Notes: generated by a model not told the origin, from the letters alone. A stretch of DNA of 64,000 nt from Oryzisolibacter propanilivorax (GCF_900103645.1 NZ_FNHP01000010.1:62001-126000); one strand, 5' to 3'. Positions 52,964-62,656 are shown, numbered from the stretch's first letter. Translations and numbers: made by a program.

Positions 52964-54823
52964 TCAGCTGGCGGACACCGGTGCGGCCAGGGCTGCCACC
53001 GCGGGCGCGGCGCGCAGGAAGTCCGCCGCCGCCGACGCCTCCAGCGGCCGCGACAGGTGGTAGCCCTGCGCCGCGTCGCAGCCCTCGCGCGCCAGGATGT
53101 CCAGCACCTCGGCGCTTTCCACGCCCTCGGCCAGCAGACGGTAGCCCAGGCTGTGGCCCATTAGGATCAGCGAGCGCACCAGCGCCAGGGCGCGCACGTC
53201 GGCGGCAATGGGTTTGATGAGCGACTGGTCGAGTTTGAGCAGTTGCACCGGCAGCGAATGCAGGCAGGCCAGGTTGCTGTAGCCGACGCCAAAGTCGTCC
53301 AGCGAGATGCTCACCCCCAGGGCCAGCACCTCCTGCAGCACGCGCGCCGTGCGGGTGCCGGCGATGACCGCGTTCTCGGTGCATTCCAGGTGCAGCGCCG
53401 GCGCCGGCACGTCGTGCAACGCGCAGGCGTTGCGCAGCATGCGCAGAAAGTGCGGGTGCTCCAGGTTGCGCGCCGACACGTTCACGGCCATGGTCAGCTC
53501 CAGCCCTTGAGCGCGCCATGCCGCCAGCTGCGCCAGCGCCTGGTGCAGCACCCATTCGGTGAACTCGTGGATCAGCGCGGTGCTCTCGATCAGCGCCACG
53601 AACTCTGCGGGCGAGACGTCCCCGTGCTGCGCGCTGCGCCAGCGCGCCAGCGCCTCCACGCCGCTGAAGCGGCCGCTGCGCAGGTTCAGCTTGGGCTGAT
53701 AGACCAGGCGGAACTCCCCCGCGGCCAGCGCCGCCGGGATGCTGTGCAGCAGCGCGTAGGCGCGCTGGTGCGGCGCGTCGTCCGCGGGCTGGTGCCAGGC
53801 CAGGCGCTGCTGCGCGGCCCGCGCCCCATGCAGCGCGGTCGAGGCGCGGCGCAGCGCGTCTTCCGCCTCCCCGGGCAGCAGGCGAAAGCGCGCCAGTCCG
53901 GCATCGACATGCAGCTGCACCGACAGGCCGTTGAGCCATAGCGGCTGGTCGAAACGCGCCAGCAACCCGGACGCGAAGTCGTCCTGCGGCGCGTGCGCGC
54001 CGGCATGCACGAGCAGCACCGCTAGGCGGCTTTCGCTGACGTGGTAGAGGGCCGCACCGGCCGGCAGCCAGCCCAGCAGCTGGCTGGCGACGCTGCGCAG
54101 CGCGCTCTCCAGCCGCGCGATGCCAATGGCGCGCACGGCCGAATGCAGCTGGTCGTTGCCCATCAGGTCCAGCAGCATCAGCGTGCACTGCCCGCCGGCG
54201 CGCGCGTCGCGGCAGGCGGCGCGCAGGTCGTCGGCCAGCTGCGCGCGGTTGGGCAGCCGCGTCACCTCGTGCACCCGCCCGGCCAACTGGTGCAGGTCGA
54301 TCTGGCTCATGACCAGCGCCGCCAGGTCCTGCAGCAGCTGCAGCTGGGCGGCGCTGAACGCGCGTGGGCGGGTGTCGATGATGCACAGGCTGCCCAGCAC
54401 GTGGCCCGTCGGCAGGACGAGTGGCGCGCCGGCGTAGAAGCGGATGCCGGGCGCACCGGTGACCAGCAGGTTGCCGGCAAAGCGTGCGTCCTGGCGCGCA
54501 TCGGGCACCACCAGCGGTGCGCGGTCGCTCACGCAGTATGCGCAGAAGGACACCTCGCGCGGCGTTTCGTCCACGTCCAGCCCGACGCGCGACTTGAACC
54601 ACTGGCGCTGCTCGTCCACCAGCGAGATCAGGCTGATCGGCACCTCGAAGATCTGGCTGGCCAGCCGCGTGATGCGGTCGAAGGCGGCGCTGGCGGTGGT
54701 GTCCAGCAGACCGGTCGAGCGCAGGAAGAACAGGCGCTGGCCTTCGTCGTCCGGCGGCGGCGCGCCGCACCAGACGGCAGGCGCCGCCCCACCTGGGCGG
54801 CTGAAGGTCGGTGGCAGGTCCAT
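52964..54823 (-). CDS. GAF - degenerate GGDEF - EAL protein, probable cyclic-di-GMP phosphodiesterase
   Basis: 619 residues from the ATG at 54823 (MDLPPTF). Residues about 35-190: GAF (FDRITRLASQIFEVPISLISLVDEQRQWFKS, FCAYCVSD, VLGSLCIID). Residues about 205-345: a GGDEF-like domain in which the signature is replaced by VSESRLAV. Residues about 360-605: an EAL domain with GVEALARW, NVSARNL, ECTEN, LDDFGVGYSNL, KLDQSLI and LAEGVES, so the catalytic acids are present. GAF plus a dead cyclase suggests sensing control of an active phosphodiesterase. No membrane segments. Confidence 0.88.
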   Translation of the reverse strand: MDLPPTFSRPGGAAPAVWCGAPPPDDEGQRLFFLRSTGLLDTTASAAFDRITRLASQIFEVPISLISLVDEQRQWFKSRVGLDVDETPREVSFCAYCVSDRAPLVVPDARQDARFAGNLLVTGAPGIRFYAGAPLVLPTGHVLGSLCIIDTRPRAFSAAQLQLLQDLAALVMSQIDLHQLAGRVHEVTRLPNRAQLADDLRAACRDARAGGQCTLMLLDLMGNDQLHSAVRAIGIARLESALRSVASQLLGWLPAGAALYHVSESRLAVLLVHAGAHAPQDDFASGLLARFDQPLWLNGLSVQLHVDAGLARFRLLPGEAEDALRRASTALHGARAAQQRLAWHQPADDAPHQRAYALLHSIPAALAAGEFRLVYQPKLNLRSGRFSGVEALARWRSAQHGDVSPAEFVALIESTALIHEFTEWVLHQALAQLAAWRAQGLELTMAVNVSARNLEHPHFLRMLRNACALHDVPAPALHLECTENAVIAGTRTARVLQEVLALGVSISLDDFGVGYSNLACLHSLPVQLLKLDQSLIKPIAADVRALALVRSLILMGHSLGYRLLAEGVESAEVLDILAREGCDAAQGYHLSRPLEASAAADFLRAAPAVAALAAPVSAS

Positions 54824-54911
54824 GGGCAGGTTCTCTTCAGGCTGGCTGCAATCGGCGCGGGCGGTCAGCGCCCCACTATGCCCCATCGGCCGCGGCAGCG
54901 GCCGGCGCGGG

Positions 54912-56510
54912 TCAATGCCGGAAGTGCCGCACGCCCGTGAACACCATGGCCACGCCGCGCTCGTTGGCGGCGTCGATCACCTCCTGGTCGCGCATCGAGC
55001 CGCCGGGCTGCGCCACGCAGGTCGCGCCGGCGTCCACCACCACGTCCAGGCCGTCGCGGAACGGGAAGAAGGCATCGCTGGCCACCGCCGTGCCGGCCAG
55101 GCTCAGGCCGGCGGCCTGGGCCTTGATGCTGGCGATGCGCGCCGAATCCAGCCGGCTCATCTGCCCGGCGCCTACGCCCATGGTCATGCCGCCCTTGCAG
55201 AAGACGATGGCGTTGCTCTTCACGTACTTGGCCACCTTCCAGGCGAACATCAGGTCCTGCATCTCTTCCTGCGTCGGCTGGCGCGTGGTGACCACGCGCA
55301 CGTCGGGCAGCTGCAGCTCGTGGTTGTCGGCGGTCTGCAGCAGCAGGCCCGAGCCGACGCGCTTGGCGTCCATGGCGTTGCGGCCCTGCTGCCAGGCGCT
55401 GTCGCCACCGGGCGGCAAGGCGATCTTCACCAGGCGCACGTTGGCCTTGGCCTTGAAGATCTCCAGCGCCTCGGGCGTGAAGTCGGGCGCCATCAGCACC
55501 TCGACGAATTGCTTGGCGATGGCTTGCGCCGCCGCGCCGTCCACCGGGCGGTTGAAGGCGATGATGCCGCCGAAGGCGCTGGTCGGGTCGGTCTGGAAGG
55601 CTTTGGAATAGGCCTCCAGCGCACTGGTGCCCACGGCCACGCCGCAGGGGTTGGCGTGCTTGACGATGACGCAGGCCGGCAGCTTGAAGCTTTTCACGCA
55701 CTCCCAGGCGGCGTCGGCGTCGGCGATGTTGTTGTACGACAGCTCCTTGCCCTGCAACTGCTCGCCGGTGACGATGGAGCCGGGCGCGGGGTGCAGGTCG
55801 CGGTACAGCGCGGCGCTCTGGTGGCTGTTCTCGCCGTAGCGCAGGTCCTGCACCTTGGTGAAGATGCCGTTGCTCTGGCCGGGGAAGGGGTTGCGCGCGG
55901 GCACGTAGCCTTCGCCCAGCTTCTCCGCCTCGAAGGTGACGGAGGACAGGTAGTCGCTGATCGCGCCGTCGTACTGCGCGATGCGGTTGAACGCCGCCAC
56001 CGACAGGGCGAAGCGCAGCGCATCCGACAGCTTGCCCTGAGCCTGCAACTCGGCCAGCACCGGCGGGTACTGCGCTGCATCGGTCACCACGCCCACGTCC
56101 TGCCAGTTCTTGGCGGCACTGCGCACCATGGCCGGGCCGCCGATGTCGATGTTCTCGATGGCATCCGCCAGCGTGCAGCCGGGCTTCGCCACGGTGGCCT
56201 CGAACGGGTACAGGTTGACCACCAGCAGGTCGATCGTGTCGATGCCGTGCTCCTGCAGCGCCGCCATGTGCGCCGGCAGGTCGCGCCGCGCCAGCAGGCC
56301 GCCGTGCACCTTGGGATGCAGCGTCTTGACGCGGCCGTCCAGCATCTCGGGGAACTGCGTGACCTCGGCCACCTCGGTGACCGGCAGGCCTTCGCGCGCC
56401 AGCAGCTGCGCCGTGCCGCCGGTGGACAGCAGGCGCACGCCCAGGGCGTGCAGTGCGCGCGCGAACTCGACCACGCCGGTCTTGTCGGAGACGGAAATCA
56501 GTGCGTTCAT
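54912..56510 (-). CDS. purH: PurH, bifunctional AICAR transformylase / IMP cyclohydrolase
   Basis: 532 residues. The N-terminal IMP cyclohydrolase domain ([45 protein letters not shown]) and the C-terminal transformylase ([11 protein letters not shown] with the active-site Lys-His, [26 protein letters not shown]). It performs the last two steps of IMP synthesis. It lies downstream of dusB-fis, separated by repeat R10. Confidence 0.96.
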   Translation of the reverse strand: MNALISVSDKTGVVEFARALHALGVRLLSTGGTAQLLAREGLPVTEVAEVTQFPEMLDGRVKTLHPKVHGGLLARRDLPAHMAALQEHGIDTIDLLVVNLYPFEATVAKPGCTLADAIENIDIGGPAMVRSAAKNWQDVGVVTDAAQYPPVLAELQAQGKLSDALRFALSVAAFNRIAQYDGAISDYLSSVTFEAEKLGEGYVPARNPFPGQSNGIFTKVQDLRYGENSHQSAALYRDLHPAPGSIVTGEQLQGKELSYNNIADADAAWECVKSFKLPACVIVKHANPCGVAVGTSALEAYSKAFQTDPTSAFGGIIAFNRPVDGAAAQAIAKQFVEVLMAPDFTPEALEIFKAKANVRLVKIALPPGGDSAWQQGRNAMDAKRVGSGLLLQTADNHELQLPDVRVVTTRQPTQEEMQDLMFAWKVAKYVKSNAIVFCKGGMTMGVGAGQMSRLDSARIASIKAQAAGLSLAGTAVASDAFFPFRDGLDVVVDAGATCVAQPGGSMRDQEVIDAANERGVAMVFTGVRHFRH

Positions 56511-56529
56511 GGGGCCTCTCGGTAATGAA

Positions 56530-56595
56530 ATATGGATGAAAACCGGCTGCAGTCCTCTATTTACACAGGCCTCCAGCTATGTTTAACGTAGCAAA
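56530..56595 (-). repeat. Dispersed repeat, copy R10 (reverse orientation)
   Basis: On the minus strand reads TTTTTGCTACGTTAAACATA, then GCTGGAGGCCTGTGTAAATA and GAGGACTGCAG. Located between fis and purH. Confidence 0.7.
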
Positions 56596-56609
56596 AACGC
56601 CGCGCGGCC

Positions 56610-56894
56610 TTACAGGAGGTTGTGCTCCAGCAGCTTCTTGCGCAGCGTGTTGCGGTTCAGGCCCAGCCACTGCGCGGCGCGCGACTGGTTCTGCTGCGCC
56701 TGGTCCATCACCACCTCCAGCAGCGGGCGCTCTACCAAGCGCACCACCATGTCATACACGCCGTTGGGCGTCTCGCCCCCGAGGTCCTGGAAGTAGCCGT
56801 GCAGGCTGTCGCGCACGCACTGCTCCAGGCTGGCGTTGCCGCTGTCGCCCTGGGGGCCGGTGCCCTCGAGCGGGCGGATGCTGTCGATGGTCAT
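56610..56894 (-). CDS. fis: Fis-family nucleoid-associated DNA-binding protein
   Basis: 94 residues, the full length of Fis. The C-terminal helix-turn-helix is QSRAAQWLGLNRNTLRKKLLEH; the N-terminus has the SLEQCVRDSLHGYF helix. It controls DNA bending and growth-rate genes. Its start overlaps the dusB stop by four bases, giving the classic dusB-fis operon. Confidence 0.94.
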   Translation of the reverse strand: MTIDSIRPLEGTGPQGDSGNASLEQCVRDSLHGYFQDLGGETPNGVYDMVVRLVERPLLEVVMDQAQQNQSRAAQWLGLNRNTLRKKLLEHNLL

Positions 56895-57928
56895 GCAGGC
56901 AGATGGTGTTCTTCAGGGGCCGCGGCGGGCAGCCGGTCCATGCGTTGGCCCAGGTCGTCGAAATAGCGCGCCACGGCCTGCCACTGGGCATCGCAGTCGT
57001 GCAGGGTGTTGATGTGCGGGCGCAGCGCCTCGCCGCCGGGCAGCTGGCGCACGTACCAGCCGATGTGCTTGCGCGCGCTGCGCACGCCGGTGCCTTCGCC
57101 GTACAGCCGGTAGTGGTCCTGCAGGTGCGCAAGCAGCAGGCGGCGCACCTCGGCCACCAGGGGCGGCGCCAGGTGCTCGCCGGTGGCCAGGAAGTGGCCG
57201 ATCTCGCGAAAGATCCACGGCCGGCCCTGCGCAGCGCGGCCGACCATCAGCGCGTCGGCGCCGGTGGCAGCCAGCACGGCGCGGGCCTTTTGCGGGCTGT
57301 CGATGTCGCCGTTAGCCACCACCGGCACGGCCACCGCGGCCTTGACGGCGGCGACCGTGTCGTACTCGGCCTGGCCGCGGTAACCCTGCTCGCGCGTGCG
57401 CCCGTGCACGGTGAGCAGCTGGATGCCCGCGTCCTCGAACTGGCGCGCCAGCCGCACGGCATTTTTCTGCGCGTCGCACCAGCCGGTGCGCATCTTCAGC
57501 GTCACCGGCACGCCGCGCGGCGCGCAGGCGGCGACCACGGCGGCGGCGATCTCCAGCGCCAGCGGCTCGTTCTGCATCAGCGCCGAGCCGGCCCACTTGT
57601 TGCAGACCTTCTTGGCCGGGCAGCCCATGTTGATGTCGATGATCTGCGCGCCGCGGTCGATGTTGTAGAGCGCCGCCTCGGCCATCATGGGCGCGTCGGT
57701 GCCGGCGATCTGCACGGCGATCGGGCCGCTCTCGCCATCATGGTTGGCGCGGCGGCTGGTCTTGAGGCTGTCCCACAGGTCGCGCCGCGAGGTGACCATC
57801 TCGCTGACCGCGTAGCCCGCGCCCAGCTGCTTGCACAGCTGGCGGAACGGCCGGTCCGTCACGCCCGCCATGGGGGCGACGAACAGGCGGTTGGGCAGGG
57901 CATGCGAGCCGATGCGCAGGGCGGACAT
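56891..57928 (-). CDS. dusB: DusB, tRNA dihydrouridine synthase
   Basis: 345 residues from the ATG at 57928 (MSALRIGSH). FMN TIM-barrel enzyme: LFVAPMAGVTDRPFRQL, IDINMGCPAKKVCNKWAGSAL with the active-site cysteine in KKVCNK, TVHGRTREQGYRG, VVANGDIDSPQKA and MVGRAAQGRPWIF. It reduces uridines in the tRNA D-loop. Cotranscribed with fis. Confidence 0.94.
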   Translation of the reverse strand: MSALRIGSHALPNRLFVAPMAGVTDRPFRQLCKQLGAGYAVSEMVTSRRDLWDSLKTSRRANHDGESGPIAVQIAGTDAPMMAEAALYNIDRGAQIIDINMGCPAKKVCNKWAGSALMQNEPLALEIAAAVVAACAPRGVPVTLKMRTGWCDAQKNAVRLARQFEDAGIQLLTVHGRTREQGYRGQAEYDTVAAVKAAVAVPVVANGDIDSPQKARAVLAATGADALMVGRAAQGRPWIFREIGHFLATGEHLAPPLVAEVRRLLLAHLQDHYRLYGEGTGVRSARKHIGWYVRQLPGGEALRPHINTLHDCDAQWQAVARYFDDLGQRMDRLPAAAPEEHHLPA

Positions 57929-58009
57929 GGACGGGCGGGCTGGGAAAAAGGCGTCAGGGCGGCTGGCCGGGACCGGGCGAGCGCGGGGGACGCGGATTGT
58001 ACTGCCCAA

Positions 58010-58237
58010 TTTTTCAGCACCCGGCCGGCGCGTCTGCCTGCGCTGGTGGTGCCAGCACCGTGCCGGGCTCAGCGCTGCGTGGCGGCCGCGCCGCTGCCAG
58101 CCTCGGGTCGGGTGGCACCGCCTGCCCCGGCGGCAGCGGGCCCGGCACCCTGCCCGGCCAGGTGCTCGAGGCAGGCCAGCAGATCGTCGCGCTGCGTCTC
58201 GCTCAGCTGCTGCGCGGCTGGCGTGGCGCAGCCCGCG
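58010..58237. other. Intergenic stretch with no supportable gene
   Basis: GC-rich 228 bases between dusB and the dipeptidase gene. On the minus strand an open stretch ending at about 58068 translates to ATPAAQQLSETQRDDLLACL and continues as Gly/Ala-rich sequence, but I find no start codon with a ribosome-binding site. It may be the end of a lost gene or chance. Confidence 0.3.
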
Positions 58238-59014
58238 TCAGCGCAGCGGCACGTCGAAATACTGCTGCGGATAGGGCTCTTGCTCCAGCGTGTAGTGCCA
58301 CCACTCCTCGGGCAGGTTGCGCCAGCCGTGGCGCTGCATCAGCGCGCGCAGCCAGCGGCGGTTGGCCTGCACGTCCGGCGGCAGCTCGGCGTTGTCGGTG
58401 TGCGAGCGCGCATCGAACAGGTCGAACGGCGTGCCCATGTCGGCCTCTTCGCCATCGGCCAGCGGCCCGGCCAGCACCTGGCGCGCGCGCATGCCATCCT
58501 CCACCACCAGCGTCAGGTCCACCGTGCTGGCGCGGCTGTGGCCCGAGCGCTCGGCGATGTAGCCGCGCTGGAACAGCTCGGCCTTGGGCACGCGCGGGTA
58601 GTACGCGGCGCGCGTCGCCTGGTCTTTCAGGTCGCGTCCCCAGCGCACGAAATCGTCCACGGCGCGCTGCGGCCGGTAGCAGTCGAAGACCTTGACGCGC
58701 AGGCCCAGCGGCGCCACTTCGCGCTGCACCGCCGCCAGCGCCTGCGCCGCCGGGCGACTGAGCCAGCACTGCGCGTGCTCGTACCCGGCCACCGGGCGGC
58801 CGAGAAAGTTGCGGCTGCCGGCATAGCGCAGGTCCTGCGCGATGTCCGGCGCGACGCTGGCCAGCGGCACCAGGTCGGGCGCGCCCGCGCCCTGCGGGGC
58901 CGTGCCCGCCAGGCCGGCGCAGCCGCCTAGCGCCAGCGCCAGCAGCGCCGCGGCGCCCGCCGCCAGCGCCTTGCTGCGCCCATCCATGACCATTGCACGC
59001 TGCCTGCCTGTCAT
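58238..59014 (-). CDS. D-alanyl-D-alanine dipeptidase (VanX/DdpX-like) lipoprotein
   Basis: 258 residues. The start at 59014 is supported by a strong GGAGG ribosome-binding site. A hydrophobic N-terminal segment ending in LALGGCAG looks like a lipobox, placing the enzyme in the periplasm. Peptidase M15D motifs: SGHSRASTVDLTLV with the zinc-binding His and Asp, PFDLFDARSHTD, and LPEEWWHYTLE with catalytic Glu and zinc His; it ends in YPQQYFDVPLR. Family members hydrolyse D-Ala-D-Ala. No van genes are near, so a role in peptidoglycan turnover is more likely than resistance. Confidence 0.88.
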   Translation of the reverse strand: MTGRQRAMVMDGRSKALAAGAAALLALALGGCAGLAGTAPQGAGAPDLVPLASVAPDIAQDLRYAGSRNFLGRPVAGYEHAQCWLSRPAAQALAAVQREVAPLGLRVKVFDCYRPQRAVDDFVRWGRDLKDQATRAAYYPRVPKAELFQRGYIAERSGHSRASTVDLTLVVEDGMRARQVLAGPLADGEEADMGTPFDLFDARSHTDNAELPPDVQANRRWLRALMQRHGWRNLPEEWWHYTLEQEPYPQQYFDVPLR

Positions 59015-59121
59015 CGTCGCTCCCTCCTACGCCTGTATTGAGAGCGGCGACGATACAAGAGGCAGCGCGCCACGCACAGGAATGTTCCGGCGCGCGCGCC
59101 CTCTTCCTACACTGCCCGCCC

Positions 59122-59664
59122 ATGCCCGACTGGATGCACCTGCTGCTCGACACCCTGGCCCTGCCGCAATTCGGCCTGAGCACGGTCTTTCTGGTGGCCT
59201 TCGTTTCCGCAACGCTGTTGCCGCTGGGTTCCGAGCCGGCGGTGTTCGGCCTGATCAAGCTGAACCCGGAGCTGTTCTGGCCGGCCGTGCTGATGGCCAG
59301 CGCCGGCAATACCCTGGGCGGCGCCGTCAGCTGGTGGATGGGCCTGGGGGCGCACAAGGCCTGGCAGGCCGCGCGCCAACTGGCCGCGGCCGATGCGCCG
59401 CCGCCCGCGCGCCGCCCGCGCCGGCTGTCGCGCCACGAGCGGGTGGTGCGCGTGTGGCTGCGCCGCCACGGCGCGCGCGCCTGCCTGCTGAGTTGGCTGC
59501 CGGTGGTGGGCGACCCGCTGTGCGCCGTCGCCGGCTGGCTGCGCCTGCCGTTCTGGCCCTGCGTGGCCTACATGGCGGTGGGCAAGTTCCTGCGCTACCT
59601 GGTCATGACCACGCTGCTGCTGCACACCGTGCCCGATGGCTGGCTGTCCTGGCTGCACGGATAA
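59122..59664 (+). CDS. YqaA-family (DedA-related) membrane protein
   Basis: 180 residues from the ATG at 59122 (MPDWMHLLL). About four membrane segments; LSTVFLVAFVSATLLPLGSEP and ASAGNTLGGAVSWWMG, then LLSWLPVVGDPLCAVAGWLRL match the YqaA/DedA SNARE-associated family. Exact role unknown; DedA proteins act in lipid flipping and envelope homeostasis. Confidence 0.88.
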   Translation: MPDWMHLLLDTLALPQFGLSTVFLVAFVSATLLPLGSEPAVFGLIKLNPELFWPAVLMASAGNTLGGAVSWWMGLGAHKAWQAARQLAAADAPPPARRPRRLSRHERVVRVWLRRHGARACLLSWLPVVGDPLCAVAGWLRLPFWPCVAYMAVGKFLRYLVMTTLLLHTVPDGWLSWLHG

Positions 59665-59722
59665 CGACTGTTTTGATAGCTGCCAGCCGTTGATCCATAT
59701 GGGCTCAAAGCAGATTTCATAC
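59665..59722 (+). repeat. Dispersed repeat, copy R11 (overlaps the rarD 3' end)
   Basis: Reads TGTTTTGATAGCTGCCAGCC then GTTGATCCATATGGGCTCAA. It follows the YqaA-type gene directly and extends into the last codon and stop of the opposing rarD gene. Confidence 0.75.
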
Positions 59723-60406
59723 TGAATCCAGCATCGCGAGCGTGCGGCGCCGCTGCCAGGCTCCCTCCAGCGCGAACAGCGCCAGCGCACCCCAGATCAG
59801 CGCGAAGCCCACCAGCCGCGCCGGCTGCACCGCCTCGCCCAGCAGTCCCACACCCAGCAGGAACTGCAGGCTGGGGGCGATGTACTGCAGCAGCCCCAGC
59901 GTGGCCAACGGCACGCGCCGCGCGCCGGCGGCGAACAGCAGCAGCGGCACGGCGGTGATCGGCCCGGCCGCCAGCAGCCAAGCCCAGTCGGCGGCACTGG
60001 CGTGCGCCCACGCCGCCGTGCCCTGCCAGCCCCACCAGGCCAGCAGCGCGGCGGCCAGCGGGGCCAGCAGCGCGGTTTCCAGGGCCAAGCCCTCCAGCGC
60101 GCCCAGCGGCGCCGTCTTGCGCAGCAGGCCGTAGCCGCCAAAAGTCAGCGCGATCGCCAGCCCGGTCCAGGGCAGGCGGCCTGCCTGCAGCGCCAGCCAC
60201 AGCACCCCCAGCGCGGCGATGGCCACCGCTGCCCACTGGCCGCGCCGCGGGCGCTCGCCCAGCACCACGTAGCCCAGCGCCACGTTGATCAGCGGCAGGA
60301 TGAAGTAGCCCAGGCTGGCGTCCAGCACATGGCCGCTGTTCACCGCCCACACATAGATCAGCCAGTTGGCTGACAGTAGCAGCGCCGACAGGCCCGAGAC
60401 CGCCAC
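59717..60406 (-). pseudogene. rarD: RarD-type EamA transporter, 5'-truncated
   Basis: 229 residues against about 295-300 for RarD. The visible part is normal from LSALLLSANWLIYVWAVNSG (position about 77 in full-length proteins) to LIWGALALFALEGAWQRR, with SLGYFILPLINVALGYVVLGERP and GLLQYIAPSLQFLLG. Homology continues a little before the GTG start (PALRQPRLVAV), then an in-frame TAG occurs; none of the three frames upstream on that strand resembles the missing N-terminal helices. I call it a pseudogene, though a shortened protein could be made. The truncation point lies near the start region of the divergent EAL gene. Confidence 0.75.
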
Positions 60407-60682
60407 CAGGCGCGGCTGGCGCAGCGCCGGGACTCGGCGGCTCTACGGGCCGGCACTGGGCTGGGCGTCTGGGTGCCGCGGATTGTGCGCTTGCCCGCCC
60501 CGGCCCGGCTGACGCGCAGCGGACAGCACGCACGGCGCTCCAATCCGCCACGGCGCCGCCTCCAAGCCCGACAGCCGACCCGGGCCAATGTCGGGCCGGG
60601 TGCTGCCGGGCAGCCGCCTGTGCGACGATGCGTCCGACTGTCACCAATGGTGTCCCCGCCCCAGCTCTTGCGGACCCTGCCC

Positions 60683-61480
60683 ATGCACCCTCTTCCATCC
60701 GACAACGCCCCCCGTGCCACGCGCGGCTGCGCCGGCTGCATCAACGCGGCGCCGCTGGGCTTCGACTTCGACTTCGCCTACCAGCCCATCGTCGATCTGG
60801 CCGCGCACCAGGTCTGGGCGCACGAGGCGCTGGTGCGCGGCCCCGAAGGCCAGGGCGCCGGCTGGGTGCTGGGCCAGGTGACCGAAGACAACCGCTACCG
60901 TTTCGACCAGGCCTGCCGCGTCAAGGCCATCGGCACCGCGGCGGCGCTGGGCATGGGCACGCGCCTGTCCATCAACTTCCTGCCCAACGCCGTGTACCGG
61001 CCCGAGCTGTGCATCCGCACCACGCTGGACGCCGCGCGCGAGCACGCCTTTCCGCTGGAACGCATCATCTTCGAGGTCACCGAGGGCGAGCGGGTCGAGG
61101 ACGGGCCGTGGCTGGCCGAGATCCTGCGCGAGTACCAGCGCTTCGGCTTTCTCACCGCCATCGACGACTTCGGCGCCGGCTATGCCGGCCTGACGCTGCT
61201 GGCGGACTTCCAGCCCGACATCGTCAAGCTGGACATGGCGCTGGTGCGCGGCGTGGACACCAGCCGCTCGCGCCAGGCCATCACGCGCGGGCTGCTGCGC
61301 ATCTGCCAGGAGCTGGACATCAGCATCGTCGCCGAGGGCATCGAGACCGAGGGCGAGCGTGATTTTTTCTGCAGCGAGGGTGTGAGCCTGATGCAGGGCT
61401 ACCTTTTCGCGCGCCCCGGCTTTCGAGCGCTGACCGGCGACCGCGGCGTGGGCTGGCCGGCGGCGCTGTGCAGCAGTTGA
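60683..61480 (+). CDS. Stand-alone EAL-domain protein, probable c-di-GMP phosphodiesterase
   Basis: 265 residues from the ATG at 60683 (MHPLPSD); an ATG at 60647 adds 12 residues. A CxxC pair (GCAGC) precedes the domain. EAL motifs: HEALVRG, NFLPNAVY, FEVTEGE, IDDFGAGYAGL, KLDMALVRG, and VAEGIETEGE, so the metal and catalytic acids are intact. No sensory domain is attached. The same type is seen attached to BLUF photosensors in other proteins. Upstream DNA of about 270 bases to rarD includes the lost rarD end. Confidence 0.87.
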   Translation: MHPLPSDNAPRATRGCAGCINAAPLGFDFDFAYQPIVDLAAHQVWAHEALVRGPEGQGAGWVLGQVTEDNRYRFDQACRVKAIGTAAALGMGTRLSINFLPNAVYRPELCIRTTLDAAREHAFPLERIIFEVTEGERVEDGPWLAEILREYQRFGFLTAIDDFGAGYAGLTLLADFQPDIVKLDMALVRGVDTSRSRQAITRGLLRICQELDISIVAEGIETEGERDFFCSEGVSLMQGYLFARPGFRALTGDRGVGWPAALCSS

Positions 61481-61657
61481 ACCGGTCCGTTCGCGGTCTG
61501 GATTCGCCTGCCACGCCCGCCAGGGTGGCGTTAGCATTTGCAGGCTGCGGAGAAGGCGTTTGCCTGGCTCTGCGCCCCTTCCGCCATTCCTGATGGCTGC
61601 TCAGGCAGTTATCTTGCCGGAAGCATTTGTTCCTGAACCTTAGAAAGATCCTCGGAG

Positions 61658-62638
61658 ATGAAATCACTTGGTTTGCGCAGCTTGGCTGCTCTTTTGTCCG
61701 TAGGACTGATCGCAACGGCAAGCGCTCAACCTGCGGCGTGGCCTGTCAGGCAGCCCTTGACCCTGATTGTCCCGTTCGGGCCCGGCTCCAGCCCGGACAC
61801 CATGGCCCGTGCGGTGGCCGAGGAAGCGGGAAAGACGCTTCAGCAAAGCATCGTGATTCAAAATAAGCCAGGCGCCAGTGGCAACTTGGGCACCGATGCG
61901 ATTGCCAAGGCCAATCCCGATGGATACACGTTCGGCGTTTCGATCACGGGTCCGCTGGTCAACAACACGGTCATCTATAAGCATCTGCCGTACCGGCCCG
62001 CCACCGATCTGACCCCACTGACGCTGGGCGTGCACCAGTACAACGTCTTGGTGGTCCCCTCCGCATCGCCGGTCAAAACACTCCCTGAACTGGTTGCCGC
62101 CATGAAAAAGCCGGGCGCCCAGTTGAACTTCCCAAGTACAGGGGCAGGCACGGTCTCGCATCTGGCGGTCGAGCTCTTGCTGGACCGTGTGGGCGGCAAA
62201 GCCTTGCATGTTCCCTACAAATCCTCTCCAGACGCGGTCACCTCGCTGTTGAGCGGCGACACCCAGTTTGCCGCGCTGCCCCCCGTAGCGGTGATGCCCA
62301 TGGTGAAAGACGGCCGCTTGCGCGCCATCGCCGCAGTGGCGGCCAAACGCCTGTCTTTCTTGCCCGACACGCCGACAGTCTCAGAACTGGGCTACCCCGG
62401 CGTGGAAGGCTCAGGCTGGATCGGTTTCGTGGCGCCTGCCGGCATTCCAGCGGACATCAAGACACGCCTGAATGCGGCCCTGACCCAGGCCCTGTCCTCC
62501 CCCTCGGTGACGCAGCGCCTGAAAACCATGTACATGGAAGCGGCCCCATCTACGCCCGAGGCGTTCGGGCAATATATGGCGGACGAACTGCAGCGGTGGT
62601 CCCCCGTGATCCAACGCCTGAATCTTGCCGAGAACTGA
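61658..62638 (+). CDS. Tripartite tricarboxylate transporter substrate-binding protein (Bug/TctC family)
   Basis: 326 residues with an export signal (MKSLGLRSLAALLSVGLIATASAQ, cleavage after ASA). Bug family signature: WPVRQPLTLIVPFGPGSSPD, NKPGASGNLGTDAIAKANPDGYTF, and YKSSPDAVTSLLSGDTQF. It binds a carboxylate in the periplasm. It is an orphan: tctBA lie 37 kb away. Codon use looks less GC-biased than in neighbours (for example AAA, GGA, TCA codons), a possible sign of different origin. A terminator follows. Confidence 0.9.
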   Translation: MKSLGLRSLAALLSVGLIATASAQPAAWPVRQPLTLIVPFGPGSSPDTMARAVAEEAGKTLQQSIVIQNKPGASGNLGTDAIAKANPDGYTFGVSITGPLVNNTVIYKHLPYRPATDLTPLTLGVHQYNVLVVPSASPVKTLPELVAAMKKPGAQLNFPSTGAGTVSHLAVELLLDRVGGKALHVPYKSSPDAVTSLLSGDTQFAALPPVAVMPMVKDGRLRAIAAVAAKRLSFLPDTPTVSELGYPGVEGSGWIGFVAPAGIPADIKTRLNAALTQALSSPSVTQRLKTMYMEAAPSTPEAFGQYMADELQRWSPVIQRLNLAEN

Positions 62639-62656
62639 CTTTTTTCGGTGAATGCA

